Shown here in pieces: positions 8,321-16,549 of a stretch of DNA of 64,000 nucleotides. Below the pieces are notes generated by a model that saw only the letters and a list, made by a program, of their open reading frames with translations, ran no database searches and was not told the origin of the DNA. Both the position numbers and the translations under genes were made by a program. Within the stretch, counting starts at the first letter, position 1; each line of letters begins with the position of its first letter. This DNA is from an uncultured Bacteroidaceae bacterium (GTDB lineage: Bacteria; Bacteroidota; Bacteroidia; Bacteroidales; Bacteroidaceae). Location of the stretch: the NCBI GenBank assembly GCA_905233765.1, contig CAJOCU010000002.1:114274-178273 (forward strand), given 5' to 3'.

Positions 8321-9244
8321 ATGAAGCTCCGTTTTATTGCATTTTTTTCTTTTTGCGCGCTCTTTATGAGCCTCTATGCGCAGTCTGGGCAGTCAGCACA
8401 GTGGCGCTATATTGAGAACTACAAAGATATGGCTGTCAATCAGATGCATCGCTACAAGATTCCAGCCTCTATCACACTGGCGCAAGGGCTTTGTGAGAGT
8501 GGGGCAGGGCAGAGCCGTCTGGCACGCGAAGCCCACAACCATTTTGGCATCAAGGTCGGAATGAACTGGACTGGCCCCTATATGATCATGAGCGACGACC
8601 GTCCCGATGACCGTTTCCGTAAATACCGCACTGACGATGAGAGCTACGAGGACCATTCCAAGTTTCTTGCTACAGGTCAGCGCTACCGTCCGCTCTTCAA
8701 TCTTAAGATTACCGACTACAAAGGCTGGGCACACGGCCTGAAGAATGCTGGCTATGCCACGAATCCACGCTATGCTGAGATGCTCATCGGAGTCATAGAA
8801 CGCTTCAACCTACAGCAGTTTGACTCCTACACTCATGGCCGCTATCATGCTCGTTCAAAGACAAACAAAGACACCAGCGCAGAGAGCGATTTCTTTGCAC
8901 GTCATATTGTCTATAAGATCAACCGCAACTACATGATTATTGCCGTCATAGGCGACACCTGGGAAAGCGTATCGCGAGAGACGGGCGTTAGTGTACGTAA
9001 ACTATTGAAATACAACGATCGCCCGAAAGGATCACCTCTCCAGTTGGGCGACATTGTCTATCTCCAGAAGAAGCGAACCAAGGCCGACAAAGCATACAAG
9101 GGAATACCGCATATGGTGCAGCCCGGCGAGTCGCTTTACGACATTTCGCAGCGCTATGCCATCCGTCTGAAATCCCTCTACACGCTGAATGCACTATCAC
9201 CTGACTACGTTCCTGAACCAGGGGATCTCATCTGGCTGCGATAA
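8321..9244 (+). CDS. Secreted glucosaminidase (GH73-type) with two LysM repeats
   Basis: From ATG 8321 the protein has 307 residues: a signal peptide ending near MSLYAQ, a mannosyl-glycoprotein endo-beta-N-acetylglucosaminidase domain, and two C-terminal LysM-type repeats (about residues 194-245 and 262-307, the latter reading HMVQPGESLYDISQRYAIRL). The catalytic region shows the QGLCESGAGQSRLAREAHNH segment with the acidic residue expected of GH73 and the NHFGIK motif that follows it. Enzymes of this family cut the glycan strand of peptidoglycan and are anchored by LysM. The longer frame from 8234 would include the promoter box and is rejected. Confidence 0.88.
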   Translation: MKLRFIAFFSFCALFMSLYAQSGQSAQWRYIENYKDMAVNQMHRYKIPASITLAQGLCESGAGQSRLAREAHNHFGIKVGMNWTGPYMIMSDDRPDDRFRKYRTDDESYEDHSKFLATGQRYRPLFNLKITDYKGWAHGLKNAGYATNPRYAEMLIGVIERFNLQQFDSYTHGRYHARSKTNKDTSAESDFFARHIVYKINRNYMIIAVIGDTWESVSRETGVSVRKLLKYNDRPKGSPLQLGDIVYLQKKRTKADKAYKGIPHMVQPGESLYDISQRYAIRLKSLYTLNALSPDYVPEPGDLIWLR

Positions 9245-9250
9245 AGACTC

Positions 9251-9290
9251 ACCCCGCTCATACGGGCACCCCTCTCTTTCAAAGAGGGAC
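9251..9290. repeat. C-rich intergenic repeat and hairpin after the glucosaminidase gene
   Basis: CCCTC (9270-9274) plus TTT (9277-9279) pairs with AAAGAGGG (9281-9288) apart from a CT bulge. It is preceded by a CACCCCGCTC block. The layout resembles the blocks at 4044-4166 and 21731-21775. It may end the upstream transcript. Confidence 0.4.
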
Positions 9291-9357
9291 TTGCACAGGG
9301 CCTTCATTAAACTCTCGAACCCTTAAACCCTTTAAACCTTAAACTTTAAACTAAAAA

Positions 9358-11049
9358 ATGGCCGACGATAAAAAAATAATCTTCTCGATGGTTGGCGTCA
9401 GCAAAACCATCCAACAAACTCAGAAACAAGTCCTCAAGAACATCTATCTCAGCTTCTTCTATGGAGCTAAGATAGGCATTATTGGTCTCAATGGCTCTGG
9501 CAAATCCACGCTGTTGAAGATCATCGCCGGCCTCGACCAACGCTATCAGGGCAACGTCGTCTTCTCGCCTGGCTACTCCGTTGGCTACCTGCCACAGGAA
9601 CCGCAACTCGACGATGATAAGACCGTGCGTCAAGTTGTTGAAGAAGGCGTACAGCACATCGTTGACGCGCTGAAGGAATATGAAGACATCAACCTGAAGT
9701 TTGGTCTCCCCGAATACTACGAAGACGAGGACAAGATGAACGCCCTCTTCGCTCGTCAGGGAGAACTGCAGGACATCATCGATGCCACCGATGCTTGGAA
9801 TCTCGATACTAAGCTTGCACGTGCGATGGATGCCCTACGTTGTCCGCCACAGGACCAGCTCTGTGGCCAACTCTCTGGCGGTGAGCGCCGTCGCGTGGCT
9901 CTCTGTCGTCTGCTGTTGCAAAAGCCCGATGTACTGCTGCTCGACGAGCCTACCAACCACCTTGATGCCGAGAGTATCGACTGGCTCGAGCAACACCTGA
10001 ACCAATACGAGGGCACCGTCATCGCCGTCACCCACGACCGCTATTTCCTCGACGACGTAGCTGGTTGGATACTCGAGCTCGATCGCGGCGAAGGTATCCC
10101 CTGGCAGGGTAACTACAGCTCGTGGCTGGAGCAGAAGACCAAGCGTCTGGAGATGGAGGAAAAGGTGGAGTCGAAGCGTCGCAAAACGCTGCAGCGTGAG
10201 TTGGAATGGGTTCGGATGGCGCCCAAGGCGCGTCAGGCCAAGGGTAAGGCGCGTCTGAGCAACTACGAACGGATGCTCAACGAGGACCAGAAAGAGAAGG
10301 AGCAGAAGCTGGAGATCTACATCCCCAGTGGCCCGCGCCTCGGCAACAAGGTCATTGAGGCTCACGGCCTCTGCAAGGCCTTCGGCGAGAAAGTACTGTT
10401 CAAGGATCTCGACTTCACGCTGCCCCCCAACGGCATCGTCGGTGTCATCGGTCCCAACGGTGCCGGCAAGACCACACTCTTCCGCCTGATTATGGGCCTT
10501 GAGCAACCCGATGCAGGCTCGTTCGAAGTCGGTGAGACCGTGAAGCTGGCCTATGTGGATCAGAGCCATCGTGACATCAAAGCCGACGAGACCGTCTATC
10601 AGATTGTCTCGCAGGGCAACGAGCTCATCCGCATGGGCGGTCGCGACATCAACGCCCGTGCCTATCTCTCGCGTTTCAACTTCACCGGCGCAGATCAGGA
10701 GAAGAAGTGCGGTGTGCTCTCCGGTGGTGAACGTAACCGTCTTCATCTGGCGATGGCCTTAAAGGAAGAGGGTAACGTCTTGCTGCTCGACGAACCTACC
10801 AATGACATCGATGTCAACACCCTTCGTGCGCTTGAAGAAGGACTTGAATCATTTGCCGGTTGCGCGGTGGTAATCAGCCATGACCGTTGGTTCCTCGACC
10901 GCATTTGCACCCATATCCTCGCCTTCGAGGGTGAGGGCAATGTCGTCTTCTTCGAAGGCTCCTACACCGACTACGAAGTCAACAAACTCAAGCGCCTCGG
11001 ACTCGAAGAGCCTCGTCGCATTCGCTATCGCAAGCTCACAGACGACTAG
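9358..11049 (+). CDS. ettA: Energy-dependent translational throttle protein EttA (ABC-F ATPase)
   Basis: The 563-residue soluble protein has two ABC cassettes and no membrane domain. Walker A motifs are GLNGSGKS (43-50) and GPNGAGKT (about 365-372), each followed by a signature LSGGERRR or LSGGERNR and a Walker B with LLLDEPTNHLD or LLLDEPTNDID. The linker between cassettes is rich in Lys, Arg and Glu (KRLEMEEKVESKRRKTLQ), the P-site tRNA interaction motif that enters the ribosomal E site. EttA gates elongation in response to the ATP/ADP ratio. Its stop codon overlaps that of the convergent TonB receptor gene (11046-11049). The leader is a run of TTTAAAC-type repeats. Confidence 0.95.
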   Translation: MADDKKIIFSMVGVSKTIQQTQKQVLKNIYLSFFYGAKIGIIGLNGSGKSTLLKIIAGLDQRYQGNVVFSPGYSVGYLPQEPQLDDDKTVRQVVEEGVQHIVDALKEYEDINLKFGLPEYYEDEDKMNALFARQGELQDIIDATDAWNLDTKLARAMDALRCPPQDQLCGQLSGGERRRVALCRLLLQKPDVLLLDEPTNHLDAESIDWLEQHLNQYEGTVIAVTHDRYFLDDVAGWILELDRGEGIPWQGNYSSWLEQKTKRLEMEEKVESKRRKTLQRELEWVRMAPKARQAKGKARLSNYERMLNEDQKEKEQKLEIYIPSGPRLGNKVIEAHGLCKAFGEKVLFKDLDFTLPPNGIVGVIGPNGAGKTTLFRLIMGLEQPDAGSFEVGETVKLAYVDQSHRDIKADETVYQIVSQGNELIRMGGRDINARAYLSRFNFTGADQEKKCGVLSGGERNRLHLAMALKEEGNVLLLDEPTNDIDVNTLRALEEGLESFAGCAVVISHDRWFLDRICTHILAFEGEGNVVFFEGSYTDYEVNKLKRLGLEEPRRIRYRKLTDD

Positions 11050-13304
11050 AATTGTAAAGGGAAGATCAGCTTAATGGTGAAGTTGCGACCGGGGTTGAAG
11101 ATGCCGCGTCGTCCGGTGACATTGTTGATGTCGGCGTACTTCAGGCGGCTGAGATGACTCTGGTAGGCGCAGTTGAGGAGGTTATCGGCGATGAGATAGA
11201 GTTCGCAGAGCTTACGTCCGTTCTTTAGAAGGATATCGGTGCCGGCTGAGACGTTCAGGAGCGTGTAGGCCGGTGTCGCTGTCTCTGTCCCTTCGGCCAT
11301 ATAATAATGATTCTGGCGGAAATACTGCTCAATGCCAACGCTGACGTAGGCGTTGTCAAAGACGTGGTCAAGTCGATGGTGATGTTCGCTTTCGCCCTGA
11401 TGGTGAGGGGCGGAGGTGTGATGGTCGCCGTTGTGCGTGAACTCCCATTTCACCTCGGCCGTCAGACGTGGGGCTGGGGTGAGGGGCAAGTAGCGCGTTT
11501 CGAGCGGTTGGTTGAGTTGGCGTGCATCGACCATCGAGAAGGTGGAACCGATATGCAGCTGGTGAATGGGATGCAGGTCGAAGCCAGCCTCAAAACCTTT
11601 CAGAAGAGCATTGCCCTGAGTGTAATGGAAAAGACGATAGGCCGTGTCCTCGACGGGTGCATTCTCGAGCGCATTGTCTGCAAGGGCTTCGGCGAAGATG
11701 TAGTTGTCGATATGATTGAGGAACAGGGCAAGTTCGAAGGAGATATACCTGCTGCTGTAGTCGAAGCCGAGGTCGCCCTGCCAACTGTATTCCGGCTTCA
11801 GGTCGGGGTTACCGATTTCATAACGGAGAGTGCCGTGATGAGCCCCGTTGCTGCCGAGTTCACTGAGGTTCGGTGCGCGGAATCCACGGGCGACATTGGC
11901 GCGAATGTTCAGGTGGCTGTTCGCGTGCCAGACGGCACCCAGTGAGCCGCTGAGTGCGGAGAAGTTGCGGGTGAAGTCCGTGAAACGCTCCTCGCCCTCT
12001 TCTGTGAGGGCGTGGCTGTGCAGGTGGCGGTAGTCGTAGCGTAGGCCACCGCTGAGGGTCCAGTGGCGAAGCTCTTTGTTGGCGGTGATATAGGCACCGA
12101 TGTCGAAGAGGTTGTAGTCGGGGATGAGGAACTCCTCGCCTTCGTTGAGGGAGCGTTGATACATTCCTCCGATGCCGCCGTTAAGCTTCCATGTGTCGAA
12201 GCCGTTGTAGGTATAGCGGGCGTCATAGGTGAGCGTGTGGAGGAGAAGGTCGAGGGAGGGCTCTTCGCTGGACCCATCGTGGTCGTGGCCCTCGTGGTCA
12301 TGGTCCTCGTCGCCTTCGTGGTGGTGATGATGGTGCTCCTCGAATTCCTGACGACGGTTCTGCTGATAGCCGATGATGGCTTTCAATAGGCCGTCACCCA
12401 CGGCGAAGGAGTTGTCGAGGACGGCTTTATAGTGATGAATCTGCTGGTAGGGCAGGGCCTTTCGATAGGTCTTCAGGTTGCCGTTGGGATACTGGTCTTC
12501 ATCGTAAAGCTGCTCGCCGGTCTCGGGGTCGCGCTCGCCCTCGGTCATACTGGGGGTGATGTGGTAGTAACCGAGTGTGAGGTGGGAGAAGCCCCAATCC
12601 TTGTTCACACCAAGCAGGGCGTTGGCAGCACGCTCGTGGAACTGTGTGCCGGGGACATAGCCGTCATACTTGTTCTTATATGCGTGCGCAAATTTCTCGC
12701 TGTAACGACCGTTCCAAACAAAGCCTTTCTTATTGCCTCCGAAGCGTAGGGAGTAGTTGATGAGGCCGCTGTTGGTCTGGTATTCTGTGGAGATGTTAGC
12801 AGCCATACGGCCTTCAGGCTCAATGGCTTCTGGGTGGAAGATGACGACACCGGCCATCGCATCGGAACCATACATCAGGGATGCTGGTCCCTTGAGAATT
12901 TCCACTTGTCCTACGCTCTGCCCATCGATTTCGATGCCGTGCTCGTCGCCCCACTGCTGTCCTTCCTGTCGTACGCCATCAGCCACACAGACGATGCGGT
13001 TGTAACCAAGCCCTCGAATCACTGGCTTGGAGATGCCATTGCCTGTGGTGACCTGTGCAACGCCTGGCTGTTTGGCCACGGCATCAATGATGTTGGCGGA
13101 TGCCGTTTGTCGGATTTCCTTCCGAGTGACAACGCTGATAGGAGTAGAGGTTTGCTTGCGCTTAAGCTGGCCTACGGGGCTGGTGACAATTACTTCGTTC
13201 AGGTCGAGGTGATGAAAATAGATATCGGCGGAGTCTTTATCCGATTGCGCTCTCACCGTTGTATAGATACACAACAATGAAAGCATAATATATGCTGATT
13301 TCAT
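11046..13304 (-). CDS. TonB-dependent outer-membrane receptor, His-rich (probable zinc or other metal uptake)
   Basis: The 752-residue protein has a signal peptide (cleavage near VRAQ), a plug domain (about 45-160, with KPVIRGLGYNRIVCVADGVR and VEILKGPASLMYGSDAMAGV), a 22-strand barrel region and a terminal phenylalanine (FPLQF). A loop around residues 324-342 contains a run of six histidines followed by D/H/G repeats, and a second loop near 630-660 is also His-rich. Such loops occur in ZnuD-type zinc receptors, so a transition metal is the likely cargo (inference). No TonB-box sequence was assigned. It is 54 bases downstream of a small His/Cys-rich secreted protein gene and probably co-transcribed with it. 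Confidence 0.88.
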   Translation of the reverse strand: MKSAYIMLSLLCIYTTVRAQSDKDSADIYFHHLDLNEVIVTSPVGQLKRKQTSTPISVVTRKEIRQTASANIIDAVAKQPGVAQVTTGNGISKPVIRGLGYNRIVCVADGVRQEGQQWGDEHGIEIDGQSVGQVEILKGPASLMYGSDAMAGVVIFHPEAIEPEGRMAANISTEYQTNSGLINYSLRFGGNKKGFVWNGRYSEKFAHAYKNKYDGYVPGTQFHERAANALLGVNKDWGFSHLTLGYYHITPSMTEGERDPETGEQLYDEDQYPNGNLKTYRKALPYQQIHHYKAVLDNSFAVGDGLLKAIIGYQQNRRQEFEEHHHHHHEGDEDHDHEGHDHDGSSEEPSLDLLLHTLTYDARYTYNGFDTWKLNGGIGGMYQRSLNEGEEFLIPDYNLFDIGAYITANKELRHWTLSGGLRYDYRHLHSHALTEEGEERFTDFTRNFSALSGSLGAVWHANSHLNIRANVARGFRAPNLSELGSNGAHHGTLRYEIGNPDLKPEYSWQGDLGFDYSSRYISFELALFLNHIDNYIFAEALADNALENAPVEDTAYRLFHYTQGNALLKGFEAGFDLHPIHQLHIGSTFSMVDARQLNQPLETRYLPLTPAPRLTAEVKWEFTHNGDHHTSAPHHQGESEHHHRLDHVFDNAYVSVGIEQYFRQNHYYMAEGTETATPAYTLLNVSAGTDILLKNGRKLCELYLIADNLLNCAYQSHLSRLKYADINNVTGRRGIFNPGRNFTIKLIFPLQF

Positions 13305-13358
13305 AATAAATAAGTTTGAGAGATAGTGTAAATAATTAATTGTTTGCGATTTAACTAT

Positions 13359-13706
13359 TTACCATTCTGGTGGGGCTCTCGTGCTTAGTCCATCGCCTTT
13401 ATAGCCGCATATAGCTTTGTCAGGACATGCTATGGCGGTGCGATGATGGGAAAATGGATGCTGAAGAATGACAATTGACGCAACGAGGAAACTGCCTTGC
13501 AACAACTGACATAAAATACAATCATGAAAATGTCCGGAATCGTTGGAGAGATGACCTGCATGTGCATGATGGTTAGCGCAATCCAAACAGGTGGTTTCGG
13601 CATCGTTGTAGTCGTTATGAATGTGAAGAGTTGCAGCCGCCATTGTTGGCACAAAAACCAACAACAGCAACCATGCATAAAGTTGTCTCTTCAGTTCGTT
13701 TTGCAT
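13359..13706 (-). CDS. Small His/Cys-rich exported protein upstream of the TonB receptor
   Basis: This 115-residue protein has an N-terminal hydrophobic segment (YAWLLLLVFVPTMAAATLHI) that can act as a signal peptide or anchor. The body has two CxxC pairs (CLDC and CILC) separated by clustered histidines (NHHAHAGH, GHFHDC), a second hydrophobic stretch and a terminal RAPPEW. I cannot assign a named family with certainty. Similar small His/Cys proteins precede TonB receptors in other Bacteroidetes. The pattern suggests metal binding at the envelope and delivery to or sensing for the receptor encoded next (inference). A TATCTTTG box lies nine bases upstream of the start, so the leader would be very short. 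Confidence 0.65.
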   Translation of the reverse strand: MQNELKRQLYAWLLLLVFVPTMAAATLHIHNDYNDAETTCLDCANHHAHAGHLSNDSGHFHDCILCQLLQGSFLVASIVILQHPFSHHRTAIACPDKAICGYKGDGLSTRAPPEW

Positions 13707-13714
13707 TGCGTTTG

Positions 13715-13722
13715 CAAAGATA
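13715..13722 (-). promoter_or_regulatory. -7 box upstream of the His/Cys-rich protein and TonB receptor genes
   Basis: The minus strand reads TATCTTTG, a match to TAnnTTTG. No TTTG is found at the expected upstream distance, so an activator or alternative sigma may be needed. Confidence 0.4.
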
Positions 13723-13781
13723 GTTTGATATAACCTATACTTGCTTGATTATCGGAATCTTTTATGTCTTTTTTGCAGATG

Positions 13782-14261
13782 TTAACAGAGAAGTCGGACG
13801 AGCTGCTCTAATCCTTCCTGATCGTCGCTGTCGAAGGCGTTGAGGCGGTCGCTGTCGATGTCGAGGACACCGATGACGGCACCGTCTTTTATGATTGGCA
13901 CTACGATCTCGGAACGGCTGAGGCTGCTGCAGGCGATGTGCCCGGGGAAGGCATCGACATCGGGGACGACGAGCGTACGCGCTTCTGCCCATGCCGTGCC
14001 GCAGACGCCGCGGCCACGTTTGATGCGTGTGCAGGCAACAGACCCCTGAAAGGGACCGAGGTGCAACCAATCAGGCTCTTTCACCAGATAGAAACCGACC
14101 CAGAAGAAGCCAAAGGCTTCGCGTAGGGCGGCGGCTGTGTTCGCCAGCGTGGAGATGATGTCCTGTTCGCCCTCGATGAACGGAGCGAAATCCTTCAGAA
14201 ACGCCTCGTAGCGTTCGCGCTTGGTGAGCCCGGAAGGGTATGAAAATGATTGCTCAGCCAT
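13782..14261 (-). CDS. msrC: Free methionine-(R)-sulfoxide reductase (GAF-domain fRMsr)
   Basis: This 159-residue single GAF-domain protein reduces free methionine-R-sulfoxide using thioredoxin-type reductants. The three family cysteines are present: C77 in GSVACTRI, C87 in GRGVCGTAW and C111 in GHIACSSLS. Their spacing (10 and 24) is identical to characterised fRMsr enzymes, which makes a redox-enzyme assignment firmer than a general GAF sensor. The substrate-pocket acidic segment VLDIDSD is also visible. It has no signal peptide. The gene stands alone and is divergent from rpsP, with a promoter candidate at 14317-14350. Confidence 0.92.
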   Translation of the reverse strand: MAEQSFSYPSGLTKRERYEAFLKDFAPFIEGEQDIISTLANTAAALREAFGFFWVGFYLVKEPDWLHLGPFQGSVACTRIKRGRGVCGTAWAEARTLVVPDVDAFPGHIACSSLSRSEIVVPIIKDGAVIGVLDIDSDRLNAFDSDDQEGLEQLVRLLC

Positions 14262-14316
14262 CTCTCTAATCCTTCATTTCTATTCTTTAATCCTTCTTCT
14301 TTCGTTTAATCAGCTG

Positions 14317-14350
14317 CAAAGATAGTGGAAATAATTGAGCTAAACGCAAA
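14317..14350 (-). promoter_or_regulatory. Promoter candidate for msrC
   Basis: The minus-strand box TATCTTTG (14324-14317) has a TTTG (14350-14347) 22 bases upstream. It is divergent from the rpsP promoter. Confidence 0.5.
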
Positions 14351-14366
14351 AAGAGCGTGAAAAAGT

Positions 14367-14397
14367 TTTGTCACATCGGCAAAATGTCGTACCTTTG
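14367..14397 (+). promoter_or_regulatory. Promoter of rpsP
   Basis: TTTG (14367-14370) and TACCTTTG (14390-14397) are separated by exactly 19 bases, a full match to the Bacteroidetes primary-sigma consensus. The predicted start of transcription is near 14404, giving a leader of about 55 bases. Confidence 0.8.
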
Positions 14398-14459
14398 CGC
14401 CCGCTGTCACGAGTTGGCAGCATAATTTCAAACCTATTAACTCATTTTATTAAACATTT

Positions 14460-15014
14460 ATGGCAACAAAAATCAGATTGCAACGTCATGGTCGTAAGGG
14501 CTACGCCTTCTACTCCATTGTCATTGCAGATGTAAGAGCTCCGCGCGACGGTAAGTTTACAGAGAAGATTGGTACCTACAACCCCAACACCAATCCTGCC
14601 ACTGTAGATTTGAAATTTGACCGTGCCCTTTACTGGGTAGAGACAGGCGCACAGCCCACCGACACCGTGCGCAACATTCTTTCCGAAGAAGGCGTTTACC
14701 TCATGAAGCACCTGCGTGGTGGCGTGAAGAAGGGCGCATTCGACGAAGCTACCGCACAAGTCAAGTTCAACGCTTGGAAGGCCGACAAACAGAAGGGCCT
14801 GAAAGCCGTTGCTGACAAGGTCGCAGCTGACAAGAAGGCCGCAGCTGCAGCCCTTCTCGATGCAGAGAAGAAGACCAATGAAGAGATCGCTAAGAAAGTA
14901 GCCGACAAGAAGGCTGCTGAGGCTGCTGCTAAGGCAGAGGCCGAGGCTGCTGCTCAGGCTGAGGCTGCTGCAGAGGAACAACCCGCAACCGAGGAGGCTC
15001 CCGCAGAAGCTTAA
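14460..15014 (+). CDS. rpsP: 30S ribosomal protein S16 with long Ala-rich C-terminal tail
   Basis: The first 85 residues are canonical S16 ([20 protein letters not shown], then [11 protein letters not shown] and [20 protein letters not shown]), which binds 16S rRNA during 30S assembly. The protein continues to 184 residues, about twice the usual bacterial length. The extension (about 95-184) starts with a basic [11 protein letters not shown] segment, becomes an alternating Lys/Ala helix and ends in an acidic Ala/Glu/Pro stretch. S16 with such an extension is common in this phylum, so it is not an error. It has its own strong promoter and a hairpin terminator, making it monocistronic here. Confidence 0.96.
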   Translation: MATKIRLQRHGRKGYAFYSIVIADVRAPRDGKFTEKIGTYNPNTNPATVDLKFDRALYWVETGAQPTDTVRNILSEEGVYLMKHLRGGVKKGAFDEATAQVKFNAWKADKQKGLKAVADKVAADKKAAAAALLDAEKKTNEEIAKKVADKKAAEAAAKAEAEAAAQAEAAAEEQPATEEAPAEA

Positions 15015-15058
15015 ACCCAACTCTCCATATTACATTTCTATCCAAACAAGCATATAAG

Positions 15059-15090
15059 AGGCGTGGCTGTGAAGCCGCGCCTTCTTTGTT
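15059..15090 (+). terminator. Rho-independent terminator of rpsP
   Basis: The 10-bp stem AGGCGTGGCT / AGCCGCGCCT (15059-15068 and 15073-15082, one G-U pair, GTGA loop) is followed by the T-rich TCTTTGTT. Confidence 0.8.
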
Positions 15091-15151
15091 AAATTATGTA
15101 AAACTCCACCTTTTCTTTTCTTGCGCGCGCGTATACATCATTATTATGTTG

Positions 15152-15159
15152 TATCTTTG
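15152..15159 (+). promoter_or_regulatory. -7 promoter box for rseC and the rnf operon
   Basis: TATCTTTG matches TAnnTTTG; no TTTG box lies at the usual distance. Transcription from near 15166 would leave only about 7 bases before ATG 15173 but about 31 before ATG 15197, which favours the later start for rseC. Confidence 0.55.
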
Positions 15160-15196
15160 TCGCGTTTTTGCAATGCAGAACTTACAAAAAGCCGTA

Positions 15197-15613
15197 ATGA
15201 TTCAAACCATCACCCATGAAGCTGTAATCAAATCCGTTGACAGTGAGCGCGTTTGCGTGACGATTCTTCAGTCGTCAGCATGTTCGGGCTGTGCTGCCAA
15301 GCAGCTGTGCAACAGCGCAGAGGCCAAGGAGAAGGATGTGGAAGTCTTCACATCCGATGCTATGTCGTATAGGGTGGGAGAGAAGGTGCTCCTTGAGGGT
15401 CGCCTTGCCGACGGGCGCAAAGCCGCGCTCGTAGCCTATGGCTTGCCGCTCCTCCTGCTGCTACCCGTGCTTTTCCTCTCTGTCTGGCTCACGGGCAGCG
15501 AGGTGCTGGGGGCTGTGTGGTCGCTGACTACGGTGGTGCTCTACTACCTCGTCATCTTCCTCTTCTTCCGCAAGCGTCTGCAACAAAGCTTCTCGTTCCG
15601 CATTTCTCATTAA
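15197..15613 (+). CDS. rseC: RseC/MucC-type SoxR-reducing system protein
   Basis: From ATG 15197 the protein has 138 residues and starts MIQTITHEAVIKSVDSERVC. The N-terminal half carries the four-cysteine signature ACSGCAAKQLC plus the earlier conserved core. The C-terminal half has two membrane helices (roughly ALVAYGLPLLLLLPVLFLSV and LGAVWSLTTVVLYYLVIFLF). RseC family proteins accompany RNF/Rsx complexes and are implicated in keeping SoxR reduced in enterobacteria. Here no soxR is visible, so the role is more likely RNF assembly or Fe-S maturation (inference). It heads the rnf operon, 27 bases before rnfB. A start at 15173 is possible but leaves almost no leader. Confidence 0.87.
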   Translation: MIQTITHEAVIKSVDSERVCVTILQSSACSGCAAKQLCNSAEAKEKDVEVFTSDAMSYRVGEKVLLEGRLADGRKAALVAYGLPLLLLLPVLFLSVWLTGSEVLGAVWSLTTVVLYYLVIFLFFRKRLQQSFSFRISH

Positions 15614-15640
15614 ACATTAAACTTTAAACTATATATAATT

Positions 15641-16549
15641 ATGAATGTAATCCTGATTGCAGTGATCGTTCTTGGCAGCATCGGACTGGTGGCAGCGCTC
15701 ATCCTGTTCCTTGCCGGCAAGAAGTTCGCTGTGCATGAAGACGAGCGCATCGGCCAGGTGCAGGAAGTGCTGCCTGGTGCCAACTGCGGCGGCTGCGGAT
15801 TCCCTGGCTGCGGCGGTTTCGCCGGCGCTTGTGTGAAGGCTGCCGACAAAGGCTCGCTCGAGGGCCTGCTCTGCCCCGTAGGCGGACAGCCCGTGATGGA
15901 AAAGGTGGCTGACATCCTTGGCATGAAGGCCGAGGCTGCAGCGCCCAAAGTGGCTGTTGTGCGATGCAACGGCACCTGCGAGAGCCGTCCGCGTATCGCG
16001 GAGTTCGACGGCGCGCAGAGCTGTAAGGTGCAGCAGATGCTGGGCTCGGGCGAGACGGCTTGTGCCTTCGGCTGCTTAGGCTGTGGCGACTGCGTGGCTG
16101 CCTGTCAGTTCGACGCTCTCCACATGAATCCTGAGACGGGTCTGCCCGAGGTGGATGAGGAGAAGTGTACCGCTTGCGGTGCCTGCTCCAAGGCTTGCCC
16201 GCGCGGCATCATCGAGATCCGTCTGAAGGGCTTGAAGAACCGCCGCGTCGTGGTGCTCTGCAACAACAAGGACAAGGGCGCTCAGACGCGCAAGGCTTGC
16301 TCCGTTGGTTGCATCGCCTGTCAGAAGTGCGTGAAGGTCTGCAAGTTCGAGGCCATCACCGTGGATGCCAACCTCGCGTACATCGATGCCGAGAAGTGCA
16401 AGCTCTGCCGCAAGTGCGAGGACGGATGTCCGCAGAACGCCATCCACGCCTTCAACTTCCCACCGAGGAAGCCGAAGGTGGAAACACCTGCTACTCCTGT
16501 AGAGAATCCCGCTCCCAATGTTGAACCCGCTAAAGAGAAAGAAGCATGA
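15641..16549 (+). CDS. rnfB: RNF electron transport complex subunit B
   Basis: RnfB is the polyferredoxin entry point of the RNF complex, taking electrons from ferredoxin. The 302 residues start with an N-terminal membrane helix (VILIAVIVLGSIGLVAALIL). A [4Fe-4S] domain follows with CGGCGFPGC, then several ferredoxin-type motifs: CLGCGDCVAAC, CTACGACSKAC, CIACQKCVKVC and CKLCRKCEDGC. The C-terminal tail is Pro/Glu-rich and has no motif. Its stop overlaps the rnfC start by four bases (ATGA). The order B-C-D-G-E-A is the usual one in Bacteroidetes and clostridia-type RNF clusters. Confidence 0.96.
   Translation: MNVILIAVIVLGSIGLVAALILFLAGKKFAVHEDERIGQVQEVLPGANCGGCGFPGCGGFAGACVKAADKGSLEGLLCPVGGQPVMEKVADILGMKAEAAAPKVAVVRCNGTCESRPRIAEFDGAQSCKVQQMLGSGETACAFGCLGCGDCVAACQFDALHMNPETGLPEVDEEKCTACGACSKACPRGIIEIRLKGLKNRRVVVLCNNKDKGAQTRKACSVGCIACQKCVKVCKFEAITVDANLAYIDAEKCKLCRKCEDGCPQNAIHAFNFPPRKPKVETPATPVENPAPNVEPAKEKEA

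Noticed and set aside
12300..12360. Poly-histidine stretch in the TonB receptor as a cloning tag or vector contamination
   Set aside because: The six His are embedded in a longer natural His/Asp/Glu/Gly loop within an intact receptor, and a second His-rich loop exists elsewhere in the protein.
15086..15172. Longer rseC starting at 15086
   Set aside because: It overlaps the rpsP terminator and the -7 promoter box, so it cannot be transcribed as a start region.
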